This document shows positions 1 through 7,495 of a stretch of DNA of 64,000 bases, one piece after another. Positions within the stretch are counted from its first letter, which is position 1. Each line of letters opens with the position of its first letter. This stretch comes from Sva-07 sp964651825 (lineage in GTDB: Bacteria > Actinomycetota > Acidimicrobiia > Acidimicrobiales > Ilumatobacteraceae). The translations under genes were made by a program, and so were the position numbers. Where the stretch lies: the NCBI GenBank assembly GCA_964651825.1, contig CAZYWK010000003.1, positions 19,997 through 83,996 on the forward strand, in the 5' to 3' direction. A model generated the notes under the pieces. It saw nothing but the letters and a program-made list of their open reading frames with translations, ran no database searches and was not told the DNA's origin.

Positions 1-340
1 AGCGTGCCGCCGTGCGCCGGTCCTGCCAGACGATCGCCCGACCGTACGGTTCGCCCGTGGTGCGGTTCCACGCCAACACCGTCTCGCGCTGGTTCGTGAT
101 GCCGATCGCGGCGATGTGTGCAGCACCGACCGCGGCGTCGACATCCGCGACGACCGTCCGCAGGGTGCGCAGCATCGCGGTCCAGATCTCCGTGGCGTCG
201 TGCTCGACGTGGCCCGGCTCGGGGAAGTGCTGGGTGAACTCCTCGTAGCTGGCGATGCTGTCGCGCCCGTCGGCGAACACGGCGCGGGAGCGCACGCCCG
301 TCGTGCCGGCGTCGAGGGCGATCACACAGGTGTCGGTCAC
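1..340 (-). CDS. glpK: Glycerol kinase, N-terminal part (cut by window edge)
   Basis: Only the first 113 codons are present; the rest lies beyond base 1. FGGY-family kinase that phosphorylates glycerol to glycerol 3-phosphate with ATP in the cytoplasm. The N-terminus reads VTDTCVIALDAGTTGVRSRA, with the phosphate-binding DAGTTG loop, followed by NQRET and IVWQDRRT, the motifs that separate glycerol kinases from other FGGY sugar kinases. The GTG start at 338-340 is preferred because a TAGGTT hexamer (349-354, minus strand) lies 8 bases upstream, the spacing expected for a leaderless transcript. It is divergent from the phosphofructokinase gene. Substrate assignment rests on the N-terminus only. 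Confidence 0.85.
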   Translation of the reverse strand, partial: MTDTCVIALDAGTTGVRSRAVFADGRDSIASYEEFTQHFPEPGHVEHDATEIWTAMLRTLRTVVADVDAAVGAAHIAAIGITNQRETVLAWNRTTGEPYGRAIVWQDRRTAAR

Positions 341-411
341 GATCGGCGAACCTACCCGACCGGGTGGCCGGTCCCGGGGGAGTGGATGGTCGGTGGCGTA
401 CCATCCAGCGC
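341..411. promoter_or_regulatory. Divergent promoter region glpK / pfk
   Basis: Two back-to-back -10-like hexamers are visible: TAGGTT on the minus strand (349-354), 8 bases before the glpK GTG, and TACCAT on the plus strand (399-404), 7 bases before the pfk GTG at 412. Both spacings place the transcription start at the start codon. No clear -35 or operator is seen. Confidence 0.45.
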
Positions 412-1446
412 GTGCGTGTGGGGATCCTGACCGGCGGCGGCGATTGCCCCGGGCTCAACGCGGTCATCCGCGCTGCGGTCCGCATCGGCGAGCGGGTCCA
501 CGGCGACGAGATGATCGGGTTCCTCGACGCATGGGAGGGCGTGCGCGAGCGGCGCACCGTCACCCTGACGGTCGAATCGATGCGGGGCACACTGCCGCGC
601 GGCGGCACGGTGCTCGGCACCCGCCGCGGCAGTCCGTTCGACGACGACCGCGGCGTCGCCGAGGTCGAGGCGACGTTCAGCGACCTCGGCGTCGACGGCC
701 TGATCGTGATCGGCGGGAACGGCAGCTTGTCGGTCGCCCATCGGCTGTACGAGGAGCGCGGGCTCCCGATCGTCGGCGTGCCGAAGACGATCGACAACGA
801 CATCGTCGGCACCGACGTGACGTTCGGGTTCAACACGGCGGTGCAGATCGCCACGGACGCGATCGACCGGCTGCACACCACCGCCGAGAGCCACGACCGT
901 GTGATGGTGGTCGAGGTGATGGGACGACATTCGGGATGGATCGCCACCCACGCCGGCATCGCCGGCGGTGCGACCGCGGTGCTCATCCCGGAGATCCCGT
1001 TCGACATCGACGAACTGTGCGCGCGTCTCAGCCGCCGCCACGAGCGGGGGCGCTACGCATCGATCGTCGTCGTCGCCGAGGGTGCGGAGCCCAAGCCCGG
1101 CACGCTCGAGATGGAGGAGCGCTCGTACGACCGTTTCGGACACGTCCTCCTCGGTGGCGTGGCGACGAGGATCGCCGAGGCCATCGGCCAGCGCACCGGA
1201 TTCGACACCCGGGTCGTGCAGCTCGGCCACGTGCAGCGCGGCGGCACGCCCACCGCGTACGACCGGGTGTTGTCGACGCGCTTCGGCGTCGGTGCGATCG
1301 AGGCCGTCCACGACCACGCGTGGGGCCAGATGACCGTGTTGCGCGGCGATCGCATCGAGCGCGAACCGTTGTCGACGGCGGTCGGCAAGACCCGCCCGGT
1401 CGATCCCCAGCTGTTCGAGGACGTCGCCGAACCGTTCTTCGCCTGA
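412..1446 (+). CDS. pfkA: ATP-dependent 6-phosphofructokinase
   Basis: 344-residue PfkA-family enzyme that phosphorylates fructose 6-phosphate to fructose 1,6-bisphosphate in glycolysis. It opens VRVGILTGGGDCPGLN, the family's nucleotide loop, then carries PKTIDNDIVGTD with the catalytic Asp, the substrate loop EVMGRHSGWIA, and GHVQRGGTPTAYDR. The GTG at 412 is chosen over the in-frame GTG at 364 because family members start right before the R/K-V-G-I-L-T strand and a TACCAT -10-like box lies 7 bases upstream. The usual GGDGS of ATP enzymes is GGNGS here; the following Gly, which favours ATP over pyrophosphate, is kept. Mixed ATP/PPi use cannot be excluded. Confidence 0.9.
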   Translation: MRVGILTGGGDCPGLNAVIRAAVRIGERVHGDEMIGFLDAWEGVRERRTVTLTVESMRGTLPRGGTVLGTRRGSPFDDDRGVAEVEATFSDLGVDGLIVIGGNGSLSVAHRLYEERGLPIVGVPKTIDNDIVGTDVTFGFNTAVQIATDAIDRLHTTAESHDRVMVVEVMGRHSGWIATHAGIAGGATAVLIPEIPFDIDELCARLSRRHERGRYASIVVVAEGAEPKPGTLEMEERSYDRFGHVLLGGVATRIAEAIGQRTGFDTRVVQLGHVQRGGTPTAYDRVLSTRFGVGAIEAVHDHAWGQMTVLRGDRIEREPLSTAVGKTRPVDPQLFEDVAEPFFA

Positions 1447-1857
1447 GCGATCAAGGCGGTCGACGACGACCGAACGAGGGAACGCTCGGTCCTCGAACAT
1501 TCGTGTCATCGTTTCGTCGTCGTGATGCGAGTGACGAGGTGATGGGAAGCTCCGAACCAGTGGCGCGCCAAAGACCGCGCCAAGTCTGTGCATCGGTCGT
1601 TGGTTTGTGGCAGCCGTTCGGCCCACCCGCGGTCAAGATGACTGCCACAAACCGAGGGCGCAGAGTTTGTGGCAGTCGATCGGCCGACCCGTGGTGAAAG
1701 TGGCTGCCACAGAGCTCAGGTGGCGAGGGGACGCGGTGTGCGTGATCCCGCCAACTCCGTCGCACGCATCCCGGCCCCCGGGTGGGTACGGATTGCGGCG
1801 TGGATCCATCGAACACGACTACCGATCGCTGAACTTCTCGTTCGCAAGAACCGACAC
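1447..1857. other. Intergenic region between convergent genes, holding a repeat pair
   Basis: 411 bases between the pfk stop and the stop of the lipoprotein gene on the other strand. The central part is a 110-bp repeat pair (1604-1713). The left flank has a weak imperfect inverted repeat around 1472-1493 (CCGAACG...CGCTCGG) that may help terminate pfk. I see no convincing gene in the rest. Confidence 0.5.
1604..1713 (+). repeat. Pair of 48-bp palindrome-ended repeats (locus 1)
   Basis: Unit 1 is 1604-1651 and unit 2 is 1666-1713, separated by a 14-base spacer (1652-1665). Each unit starts TTTGTGGCAG and ends with its inverted complement (CTGCCACAAA, or CTGCCACAGA in unit 2). The interior carries TCGGCCGACCCGTGG-like sequence in the forward orientation. 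Both units point the same way. The same design recurs at 32490, 33614 and 61063. Confidence 0.9.
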
Positions 1858-2466
1858 CTACGCACTCGACGACGACAGTGACGGGTAGGGGGGCTGGGTC
1901 GATTCGACGAGGCCGGGGTAGTCGAACGGGGTCAACGGCCGGTCGGTGAGCTCGCCGTTGCCGCGGGGCCACACCTGGTCCTCACCGTTGACGCGGATCT
2001 GCACGGCATCGACGTCGTCGATCGCCGTCGCGGTCATCACGATCTGCGCGACGGCGTTGCGCAGGTCGACGGCGTCGAGCTCGTCGAGTGCGTCGTTCAC
2101 GTCGATGATCGACACGCGTCCGAGCGTCCGCTCGCTGATCAGCTCGAGATCGGTCGGGATCGCCGTGTCGAGATCGTCGGCGAGCTCGGCCGAGTTGGGG
2201 CCGGCAAACAATGCCCGAATCGCAGCCGACGTCGTGCCGACGTCACGCATCACCGAGCGCAGCAACTGCTCGCCTCCGGGTTGGGGTGGCGCGAGCAGGA
2301 AGATGAGGGCCGATCCGCCCGCCTCTCCACCCGTCACCTCGTCGGCACCGAACGCCCCTCGATCCTCCTCCGGGATGTCGCGAGGCGACGCGTCCGGCTG
2401 GATCGCGCAGCCGACGGCAAACAGCACCAACGTGAACAGGGCGGCGAGGACCCGTAGCGGCTTCAC
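1858..2466 (-). CDS. GerMN-domain lipoprotein (short LpqB-type)
   Basis: 202-residue lipoprotein: signal sequence with a hydrophobic stretch and lipobox LFAVGC (Cys at about residue 20), then a single GerMN-like domain (roughly 50-170). Its start overlaps the stop of the MtrB-like kinase gene by 4 bases, so it is the third gene of an mtrA-mtrB-lpqB type operon. In mycobacteria LpqB is about 580 residues, with a beta-propeller after the GerMN region, and tunes MtrB; here the propeller is absent. It probably sits on the outer face of the membrane and may modulate the kinase. The N-terminal assignment is good; the LpqB orthology is inferred from position. Confidence 0.75.
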   Translation of the reverse strand: MKPLRVLAALFTLVLFAVGCAIQPDASPRDIPEEDRGAFGADEVTGGEAGGSALIFLLAPPQPGGEQLLRSVMRDVGTTSAAIRALFAGPNSAELADDLDTAIPTDLELISERTLGRVSIIDVNDALDELDAVDLRNAVAQIVMTATAIDDVDAVQIRVNGEDQVWPRGNGELTDRPLTPFDYPGLVESTQPPYPSLSSSSA

Positions 2467-3905
2467 TCGTCGAGCTCCGTCGTCATGAGCTCGATCACGA
2501 ACCGCGCGCCGCTCTCGCCGTCGAGGCGGTCCTCCACCCAGACCCGCCCGCCATGCATGCGGACATGCTCGTCGACGAGCGCGAGCCCCAGCCCGGCGCC
2601 CTCGCTCCCGGTCCGCCGGCCGGCACCACCACCGCGGGCGAAGCGCTCGAACACGAGGTCGCGTTCGCTCGGCACCACGCCGGGACCGTGGTCCTCGACC
2701 GCGATCTGCAGGTGCGAGATCGGGTCATCGTCGTCGTCGACGATCATCATCGTGACCTCCGGCTCTCCGCCGCCATAGGCGCGGGCGTTGTCGATGAGGT
2801 TCGCGATCACGCGGGCGAGGCGCCGCCGGTCGCCGCGGATCAACGCGTGCTCGGCCCGCTCGGACACCCGTACGGGCGTGGTCGGAACCGAACTGACCGC
2901 AACGGCCTGGCGGACGAACTCGGCCGCCATCAACTCCTCGAGGTGGAGGCGGATCGCGCCGGCGTCGAAGCGGGAGATCTCCAGGAGGTCCTCGACGAGC
3001 CCCTGGAACCTCACCACGTCGCTGGACAGGAGATCGAGGGCCGCCTGGGCTCGTTCGGGCATCTCGTCGCGGCGGGCCTCCATCACCTCGACCGACGCGG
3101 CGAGCGTCATGAGCGGTGAGCGGAGCTCGTGGCTCACGTCGGAGGCGAAACGGGCGTCGCGCTCGACTCGCTGTTGCAGGGCTTCGGCCATGTCGTTGAA
3201 CGACTCGGTCAGCACCCGCAGGTCAGGATCGTCCGACGTCTCGAGCCGCGTGTCGAGCCGGCCGCCGGCGATCGAGGACGCAGCTTGGGCGGCCGTCGCC
3301 ACCGGACGGACCGCGCGGCGGGCGGCGAAGATCCCGAGCAGGATGCCGAGCAGGATCGAGATGAGCGCGGCGAACAACAATGACAGTCGCACGCTGGCCA
3401 GGGTCGTCTCGGCCTCGTCGAGCGGGACGAACTCGAAATACGCGCCGACGCCCGGCACGTCCCACCCCACGACGATGTTCAACTCGTCGCCGACGAGTAC
3501 GACCTGGCTGCCCGGTTCGCCTTCGTCGAGCACCTTCGTGCGCAACTCGGTCGGCAGCGCATCCGGGTCGCTCGACGCCGAGCCACCGATCCAGCCGTTG
3601 CGGTATCGGATCAGGTAGTTCTGCACGCCGGTGCGGTTCAACGAGTCGCGCGCGCTTTCGGCCGTGGCGGGATTCGACCGCAGGTCGCGCTCGACGCCTT
3701 GCGCGTTGCGCAGCGAGGTGCTCACCGCGGTGTCGATGCGCTGCTGGATCAGGTTCGACTTGGTCAGGCCGTAGGTCGTCAAGGCCAGGAAGAGCGACAA
3801 CGCGATCGAGCCGAGCAGGAACGTGAGCAGGATTCGGCGACGCACACCCAGCTTTGCCGGACGGGATCGGTTGGCAAGGCGACGGAGCGGGCCGCCGTCG
3901 GTCAC
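2463..3905 (-). CDS. mtrB: Sensor histidine kinase, MtrB-like
   Basis: 480-residue membrane kinase. Predicted TM1 (about 25-47), an extracytoplasmic segment of about 125 residues, TM2 (about 174-195), HAMP, a HisKA domain with the phosphorylated His in FASDVSHELRSP (H259), and HATPase_c with the N-box NLIDNARAYGG and G-boxes DHGPGV and GAGLGLALV. The GTG at 3905 overlaps the regulator stop (GTGA), which fixes the start; an upstream in-frame ATG lies inside the regulator gene. By synteny it is MtrB, which in actinobacteria couples cell-wall and division status to the MtrA regulator. Confidence 0.88.
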   Translation of the reverse strand: MTDGGPLRRLANRSRPAKLGVRRRILLTFLLGSIALSLFLALTTYGLTKSNLIQQRIDTAVSTSLRNAQGVERDLRSNPATAESARDSLNRTGVQNYLIRYRNGWIGGSASSDPDALPTELRTKVLDEGEPGSQVVLVGDELNIVVGWDVPGVGAYFEFVPLDEAETTLASVRLSLLFAALISILLGILLGIFAARRAVRPVATAAQAASSIAGGRLDTRLETSDDPDLRVLTESFNDMAEALQQRVERDARFASDVSHELRSPLMTLAASVEVMEARRDEMPERAQAALDLLSSDVVRFQGLVEDLLEISRFDAGAIRLHLEELMAAEFVRQAVAVSSVPTTPVRVSERAEHALIRGDRRRLARVIANLIDNARAYGGGEPEVTMMIVDDDDDPISHLQIAVEDHGPGVVPSERDLVFERFARGGGAGRRTGSEGAGLGLALVDEHVRMHGGRVWVEDRLDGESGARFVIELMTTELDE

Positions 3906-4585
3906 GTCTGGAGCCGGTAGCCGAGCCCGCGGACGGTCACCACGTGGCGCGGGTTGGCCGGGTCGGCCTCGACCTTGGTGCGCAGCCGGCGGACGTGCAC
4001 GTCGACCAGGCGACCGTCGCCGAAGTAGTCGTAGCCCCACACCTTGTCGAGCAGCGCCTCACGGCTCAGTACCTTGCCGGGACTCTCGGCCAGCTCGCAC
4101 AGCAGCCGGAACTCGGTCTTGGTGAGGTGCACCTCGTTGCCGTCGCGCAGCACCTTGCCCTCGTCGGGAATCAGTTCGAGGTCGCCGAACGCGAGCCGCT
4201 GGTGCTGACCCGTGATGCTCGGGCGGATGCGTCGCAGCAGCGCCCGGATACGGGCCGACAGCTCCTTCGGCGCGAACGGTTTGGTGAGGTAGTCGTCGGC
4301 ACCGGCTTCGAGGCCGGCCACCACGTCGTGGGTGTCGTTGCGGGCGGTGACCATCACGACCGGCACGTCGCTCGTACGGCGCAGCGTGCGGCAGAGCTCG
4401 AAGCCGTCCATGCCCGGCAGCATGATGTCGATCAGCACGACATCGGGCGGCGTGCGGTGGAACATCTCGATGGCCGCCTCGCCGCTCTCGGCCTCGTCGA
4501 CGGTCCAACCCTCGTCCTCGAGGGCCAGCTTCACCGCCGAACGGATGCGCTCGTCGTCCTCGACGGCCAGGATGCGTGTACCCAC
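3902..4585 (-). CDS. mtrA: OmpR-family response regulator, MtrA-like
   Basis: 227 residues: receiver domain with acidic pocket EDD (9-11), phosphoacceptor D53 in LIDIMLPG and the conserved Lys in TKPF, followed by a winged-helix Trans_reg_C domain (about 130-225) ending GLGYRLQT. It begins with GTG at 4585; a CATCAT box 7 bases upstream is compatible with leaderless transcription. It is the first gene of the three-gene operon with the kinase and lipoprotein. MtrA homologues control cell-wall hydrolase, division and osmotic genes. The MtrA name rests on operon context. Confidence 0.88.
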   Translation of the reverse strand: MGTRILAVEDDERIRSAVKLALEDEGWTVDEAESGEAAIEMFHRTPPDVVLIDIMLPGMDGFELCRTLRRTSDVPVVMVTARNDTHDVVAGLEAGADDYLTKPFAPKELSARIRALLRRIRPSITGQHQRLAFGDLELIPDEGKVLRDGNEVHLTKTEFRLLCELAESPGKVLSREALLDKVWGYDYFGDGRLVDVHVRRLRTKVEADPANPRHVVTVRGLGYRLQT

Positions 4586-4633
4586 GCCCCCAATGATGCC
4601 CCATCCGCAGCCCGATCGGCGTGCACGGGCAGA

Positions 4634-5458
4634 TCAGCGGACAGTTGTGGACTCGATCAGCTCGCGCAGCTCGGCGTGGACGCCGGCACCGGCGACCACG
4701 ACGCCGGTCGTCGAAGGGCGCTGCCCGGCCAGGTCGGTGGTGACCGCACCGGCCTCCGCGGCGATCAGGACGCCGGCGGCGAGGTCCCAGGTGTTGAGGT
4801 ACTCCTCGAAGTACGCGTCGAGGCGCCCACAGGCCACCAGGCACAGATCGAGGGCGGCCGAACCGTACCGCCGGACGTCGCGCACGAGCGGCACCATCGC
4901 GGCGACCCGCGCCCCCTGCGCGCGGCGGCGTTCGGGGAGATAGCTGAACCCGGTCCCGACGAGCGTCATCGACAGCGACGACGGCGCCGACACGGCGACG
5001 GGCGCGCCGTTGAGCGTGGCGCCGAGGCCCCGCGCCGCTGAGAACATCTCGTCGAGCACCGGGGCGTACACCGCCCCGGCGACCGACCCTTCCACATCGA
5101 CCGCGGCCACCGACGTGCACCACATCGGCAGGTCGTAGACGAAGTTGACGGTCCCGTCGATCGGGTCGAGGTGCCAGTCGATGCCGGAGGTCCCCACGAC
5201 GTCGGCGCCCTCCTCACCGACGATCCCGTCGTCGGGCCGAACTCGCCGGAGCTCGCTCACGATGGTCGCCTCGGCCGCCCGGTCGAACTCGGTCACCGGA
5301 TCGGTCGCGGTCGACTTCGTGTCGTGCGCCGCGGGCTGGCCGGCCCTGATCGAACGGCGGCCCGCCAGCGCGGCGTTGCCAGCGGCCCGCGCCAACTCCT
5401 CGGCGAGCGCCCGCAGCTCGGCCGGATCGTGGCTGGTCCGGCGGTCGGTGATCACCAT
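4634..5458 (-). CDS. Inositol monophosphatase family protein
   Basis: 274-residue Mg-dependent phosphatase of the IMPase/SuhB fold. Metal ligands are visible in GEEG, DPIDGTVNF and the C-terminal NTWDLAAG. Likely substrates are inositol 1-phosphate (for mycothiol and phosphatidylinositol) or histidinol phosphate (HisN), and sequence alone does not decide. The ATG at 5458 is chosen; it overlaps the upstream small membrane gene by 7 bases, so the two are probably cotranscribed. Confidence 0.82.
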   Translation of the reverse strand: MVITDRRTSHDPAELRALAEELARAAGNAALAGRRSIRAGQPAAHDTKSTATDPVTEFDRAAEATIVSELRRVRPDDGIVGEEGADVVGTSGIDWHLDPIDGTVNFVYDLPMWCTSVAAVDVEGSVAGAVYAPVLDEMFSAARGLGATLNGAPVAVSAPSSLSMTLVGTGFSYLPERRRAQGARVAAMVPLVRDVRRYGSAALDLCLVACGRLDAYFEEYLNTWDLAAGVLIAAEAGAVTTDLAGQRPSTTGVVVAGAGVHAELRELIESTTVR

Positions 5459-5733
5459 GGCGCGTGCCCGGCGTTGGCACGGTCTTCGATCTCGCGCCAT
5501 TCACCCATCGCCCGCATCACCAGGACGGCGACGATCGCCGTACCGACGGCTGCACCGACGGCGCCGACGAACAGGCCGATCCCGATCGGCAGCCCACAGT
5601 CGCCGTCGCACTGCAGTTTGACCAGCGACGCGCCGATCATCCCGCCGGCGAACCCGGCGACGAGGATCGCCACGAACGCCGCCACCCGCACCCCGACCGA
5701 CGGCAGTGCCGACAGTGATCCCTGCTCATCCAT
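5452..5733 (-). CDS. Small two-helix membrane protein, unknown
   Basis: 93 residues. Two predicted transmembrane helices (about 16-36 and 48-72) with a short loop containing a Cys-Asp-Gly-Asp-Cys motif between them, and a charged C-terminus. Starts at ATG 5733, 8 bases after a TACGAT hexamer (5742-5747, minus strand), so it heads a transcript that continues into the inositol-phosphatase gene. No recognisable domain; it could be a membrane partner or unrelated. Confidence 0.65.
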   Translation of the reverse strand: MDEQGSLSALPSVGVRVAAFVAILVAGFAGGMIGASLVKLQCDGDCGLPIGIGLFVGAVGAAVGTAIVAVLVMRAMGEWREIEDRANAGHAPW

Positions 5734-5790
5734 CGCCGAGGATCGTACCCATCGTCCGAAATCTTTCCGGGCGCTGGGCAGACTGGGCGA
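5734..5790. promoter_or_regulatory. Divergent promoter region, small membrane gene / dinB
   Basis: 57 bases between two divergent starts. Minus strand: TACGAT at 5742-5747. Plus strand: CAGACT at 5779-5784, 6 bases before the dinB GTG. No LexA/SOS-like palindrome is evident to me. Confidence 0.35.
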
Positions 5791-7089
5791 GTGACGTCGG
5801 ATCGTGCTCGCCCAGCTCGGGGCCGGGCGGCGCGGACGATCCTGCACGCCGACATGGATGCCTTCTTCGTGTCGGTCGAGCTGCGGCGCCGGCCGGAGCT
5901 CGCCGGGCGTCCGGTGGTGGTCGGGGGGACCGGTCCTCGCGGCGTGGTCGCGGCGGCGTCGTACGAGGCTCGCCGATACGGCGTCCGGTCGGCGATGCCG
6001 TCGGCGATCGCCCGGCGGCGGTGCCCGGACGCCGTGTTCCTCGCCGGCGACCACGAGTTGTACGGGTCGGTCAGCCGTGAGGTGCGGGCGATCTTCGATC
6101 GCTTCACGCCGTTCGTCGAACCGCTCTCGCTCGACGAGGCGTTCCTCGACGTGACCGGCTCGATCGGGCTGTTCGGCGACGGCGTCGCGATCGCCCGTGC
6201 AATCCGTACGGCCGTGCGCGATGACCTCGACCTGGGCTGCTCGGTCGGAGTGGCGCCGAACATGTTCCTCGCCAAGCTCGCCTCGGTCGAGGCCAAGCCC
6301 GTCGCGCGACCTGATGGCATCGAGCCAGGACCGGGTGTCGTCGCGGTCGAGCCCGGCAGCGAGCAGGAGTTCCTCGACCGCCTGCCGGTGTCACGCCTGT
6401 GGGGAGTCGGGCCCGCCACGCTGGACAAGCTCCAACGTCTCGGGGTCTCGCGCGTGCGTGAGCTGCGCGCCGTCGACGTCGACCTGCTGGTCGCCGCGCT
6501 CGGCTCGGCGCAGGCCCGCCACCTCGCCGCGCTCGCCGTCGGTCACGACGACCGCCAGGTCGAGACCGACCGCTCGGCCAAGTCGATCGGCCACGAAGAG
6601 ACGTTCCCGACCGACAAGTTCACCGCCGACGAACTCGATCGTGAGCTCGTCCGGCTGGCCGACGGTGTCGCCCGCCGCTTGCGTGCCGCGGACGTCGGCG
6701 CCAGGACCATCCAGCTCAAGATCCGCTTCGGCGACTTCACCACGATCACCCGGGCAGCTACCGGCCCGGACGCCCTCGATCTGGCCCCGGACATCCTGGC
6801 GGTCGCTCGTCCCCTGCTGGCGGCCATCGACACCAGTCCCGGGGTGCGCCTGCTCGGCATCAGCGGGTCGAACCTCGGGTCGGCGGCACGCCAGCTGACC
6901 TTCGACGACGCCGCCGACGAGGCCCCCAACTGGGCCGACGCGACCGACGCCCTCGACGAGATCCGGGAGCGCTTCGGGGCGACGGCGATCGGGCCGGCGA
7001 GTGCGCTGGAACCCGGCGGGCTACGGGTGGTGCGCCCAGGGGCGCAGCAGTGGGGCCCCGATCAACGGCCGCGGGGAGACTCGACGTGA
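5791..7089 (+). CDS. dinB: DNA polymerase IV (Y-family)
   Basis: 432-residue translesion polymerase. The palm motif ILHADMDAFFVSVE supplies the first catalytic Asp, SLDEAFLDVTGS supplies the second Asp-Glu pair, followed by the helix-hairpin-helix thumb (RLWGVGPATLDKLQRLG) and the little-finger domain. A QLTF segment near residue 369 matches a sliding-clamp binding motif. GTG start at 5791 with a -10-like box 6 bases upstream. The tail after the clamp motif is about 60 residues of low similarity. Confidence 0.92.
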   Translation: MTSDRARPARGRAARTILHADMDAFFVSVELRRRPELAGRPVVVGGTGPRGVVAAASYEARRYGVRSAMPSAIARRRCPDAVFLAGDHELYGSVSREVRAIFDRFTPFVEPLSLDEAFLDVTGSIGLFGDGVAIARAIRTAVRDDLDLGCSVGVAPNMFLAKLASVEAKPVARPDGIEPGPGVVAVEPGSEQEFLDRLPVSRLWGVGPATLDKLQRLGVSRVRELRAVDVDLLVAALGSAQARHLAALAVGHDDRQVETDRSAKSIGHEETFPTDKFTADELDRELVRLADGVARRLRAADVGARTIQLKIRFGDFTTITRAATGPDALDLAPDILAVARPLLAAIDTSPGVRLLGISGSNLGSAARQLTFDDAADEAPNWADATDALDEIRERFGATAIGPASALEPGGLRVVRPGAQQWGPDQRPRGDST

Positions 7090-7154
7090 GGCTCGAGCAG
7101 ACCGTTACTGACCACCGCGTTGAGAAAGGCCTCGGAACGTGCGATGATGAGCCT

Positions 7155-7487
7155 GTGCCTCTGTCCGAGGAAGAGCAGCGAATCCTTCGCCAGATCGAGC
7201 AGGAGCTCGAGCAGGACCCGACGTTCGCGCAACGTGGGTACCGGGTTTCGCGTCGCCGGTCAGCGGTGCTGGTCCTCGGCCTGATCGGCGGGTTGGCGCT
7301 CACGATCGGCGGATTGGCGTTGAACTTCCTGTTCGCGTTCGGAGGTTTCCTGCTGGTCCTCGTCGTCGCGCTGATGCTCGAATCCGAGCTCCGGCTCCTC
7401 GGCCGCGAGCGGCTCGGACAACTGCCGATCTCCGCGTGGCTCAGCGGCAAGCGCCACACGGGCGTCGACGACGACGCCACTCGCTGA
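7155..7487 (+). CDS. DUF3040 small membrane protein
   Basis: 110 residues beginning VPLSEEEQRILRQIEQEL, the typical start of actinobacterial DUF3040 proteins, followed by two closely spaced transmembrane helices (about 37-80) and a charged tail. The GTG at 7155 is chosen over an in-frame upstream start at 7050 because the family begins at the L-S-E-x-E motif and the longer version would overlap dinB. In mycobacteria DUF3040 genes sit near mraZ; here it follows dinB. Function unknown. Confidence 0.75.
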   Translation: MPLSEEEQRILRQIEQELEQDPTFAQRGYRVSRRRSAVLVLGLIGGLALTIGGLALNFLFAFGGFLLVLVVALMLESELRLLGRERLGQLPISAWLSGKRHTGVDDDATR

Positions 7488-7495
7488 CCGTCCGC

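Noticed and set aside
1604..1713. CRISPR array interpretation of the 48-bp repeats
   Set aside because: Spacers are only 14 bases, each locus has just two units, orientation varies, repeats end in inverted repeats, and no cas genes are present.
1607..1888. Small plus-strand open frames in the pfk-lipoprotein gap
   Set aside because: They cross the repeat pair, show no start signal, and extend into the opposite-strand gene.
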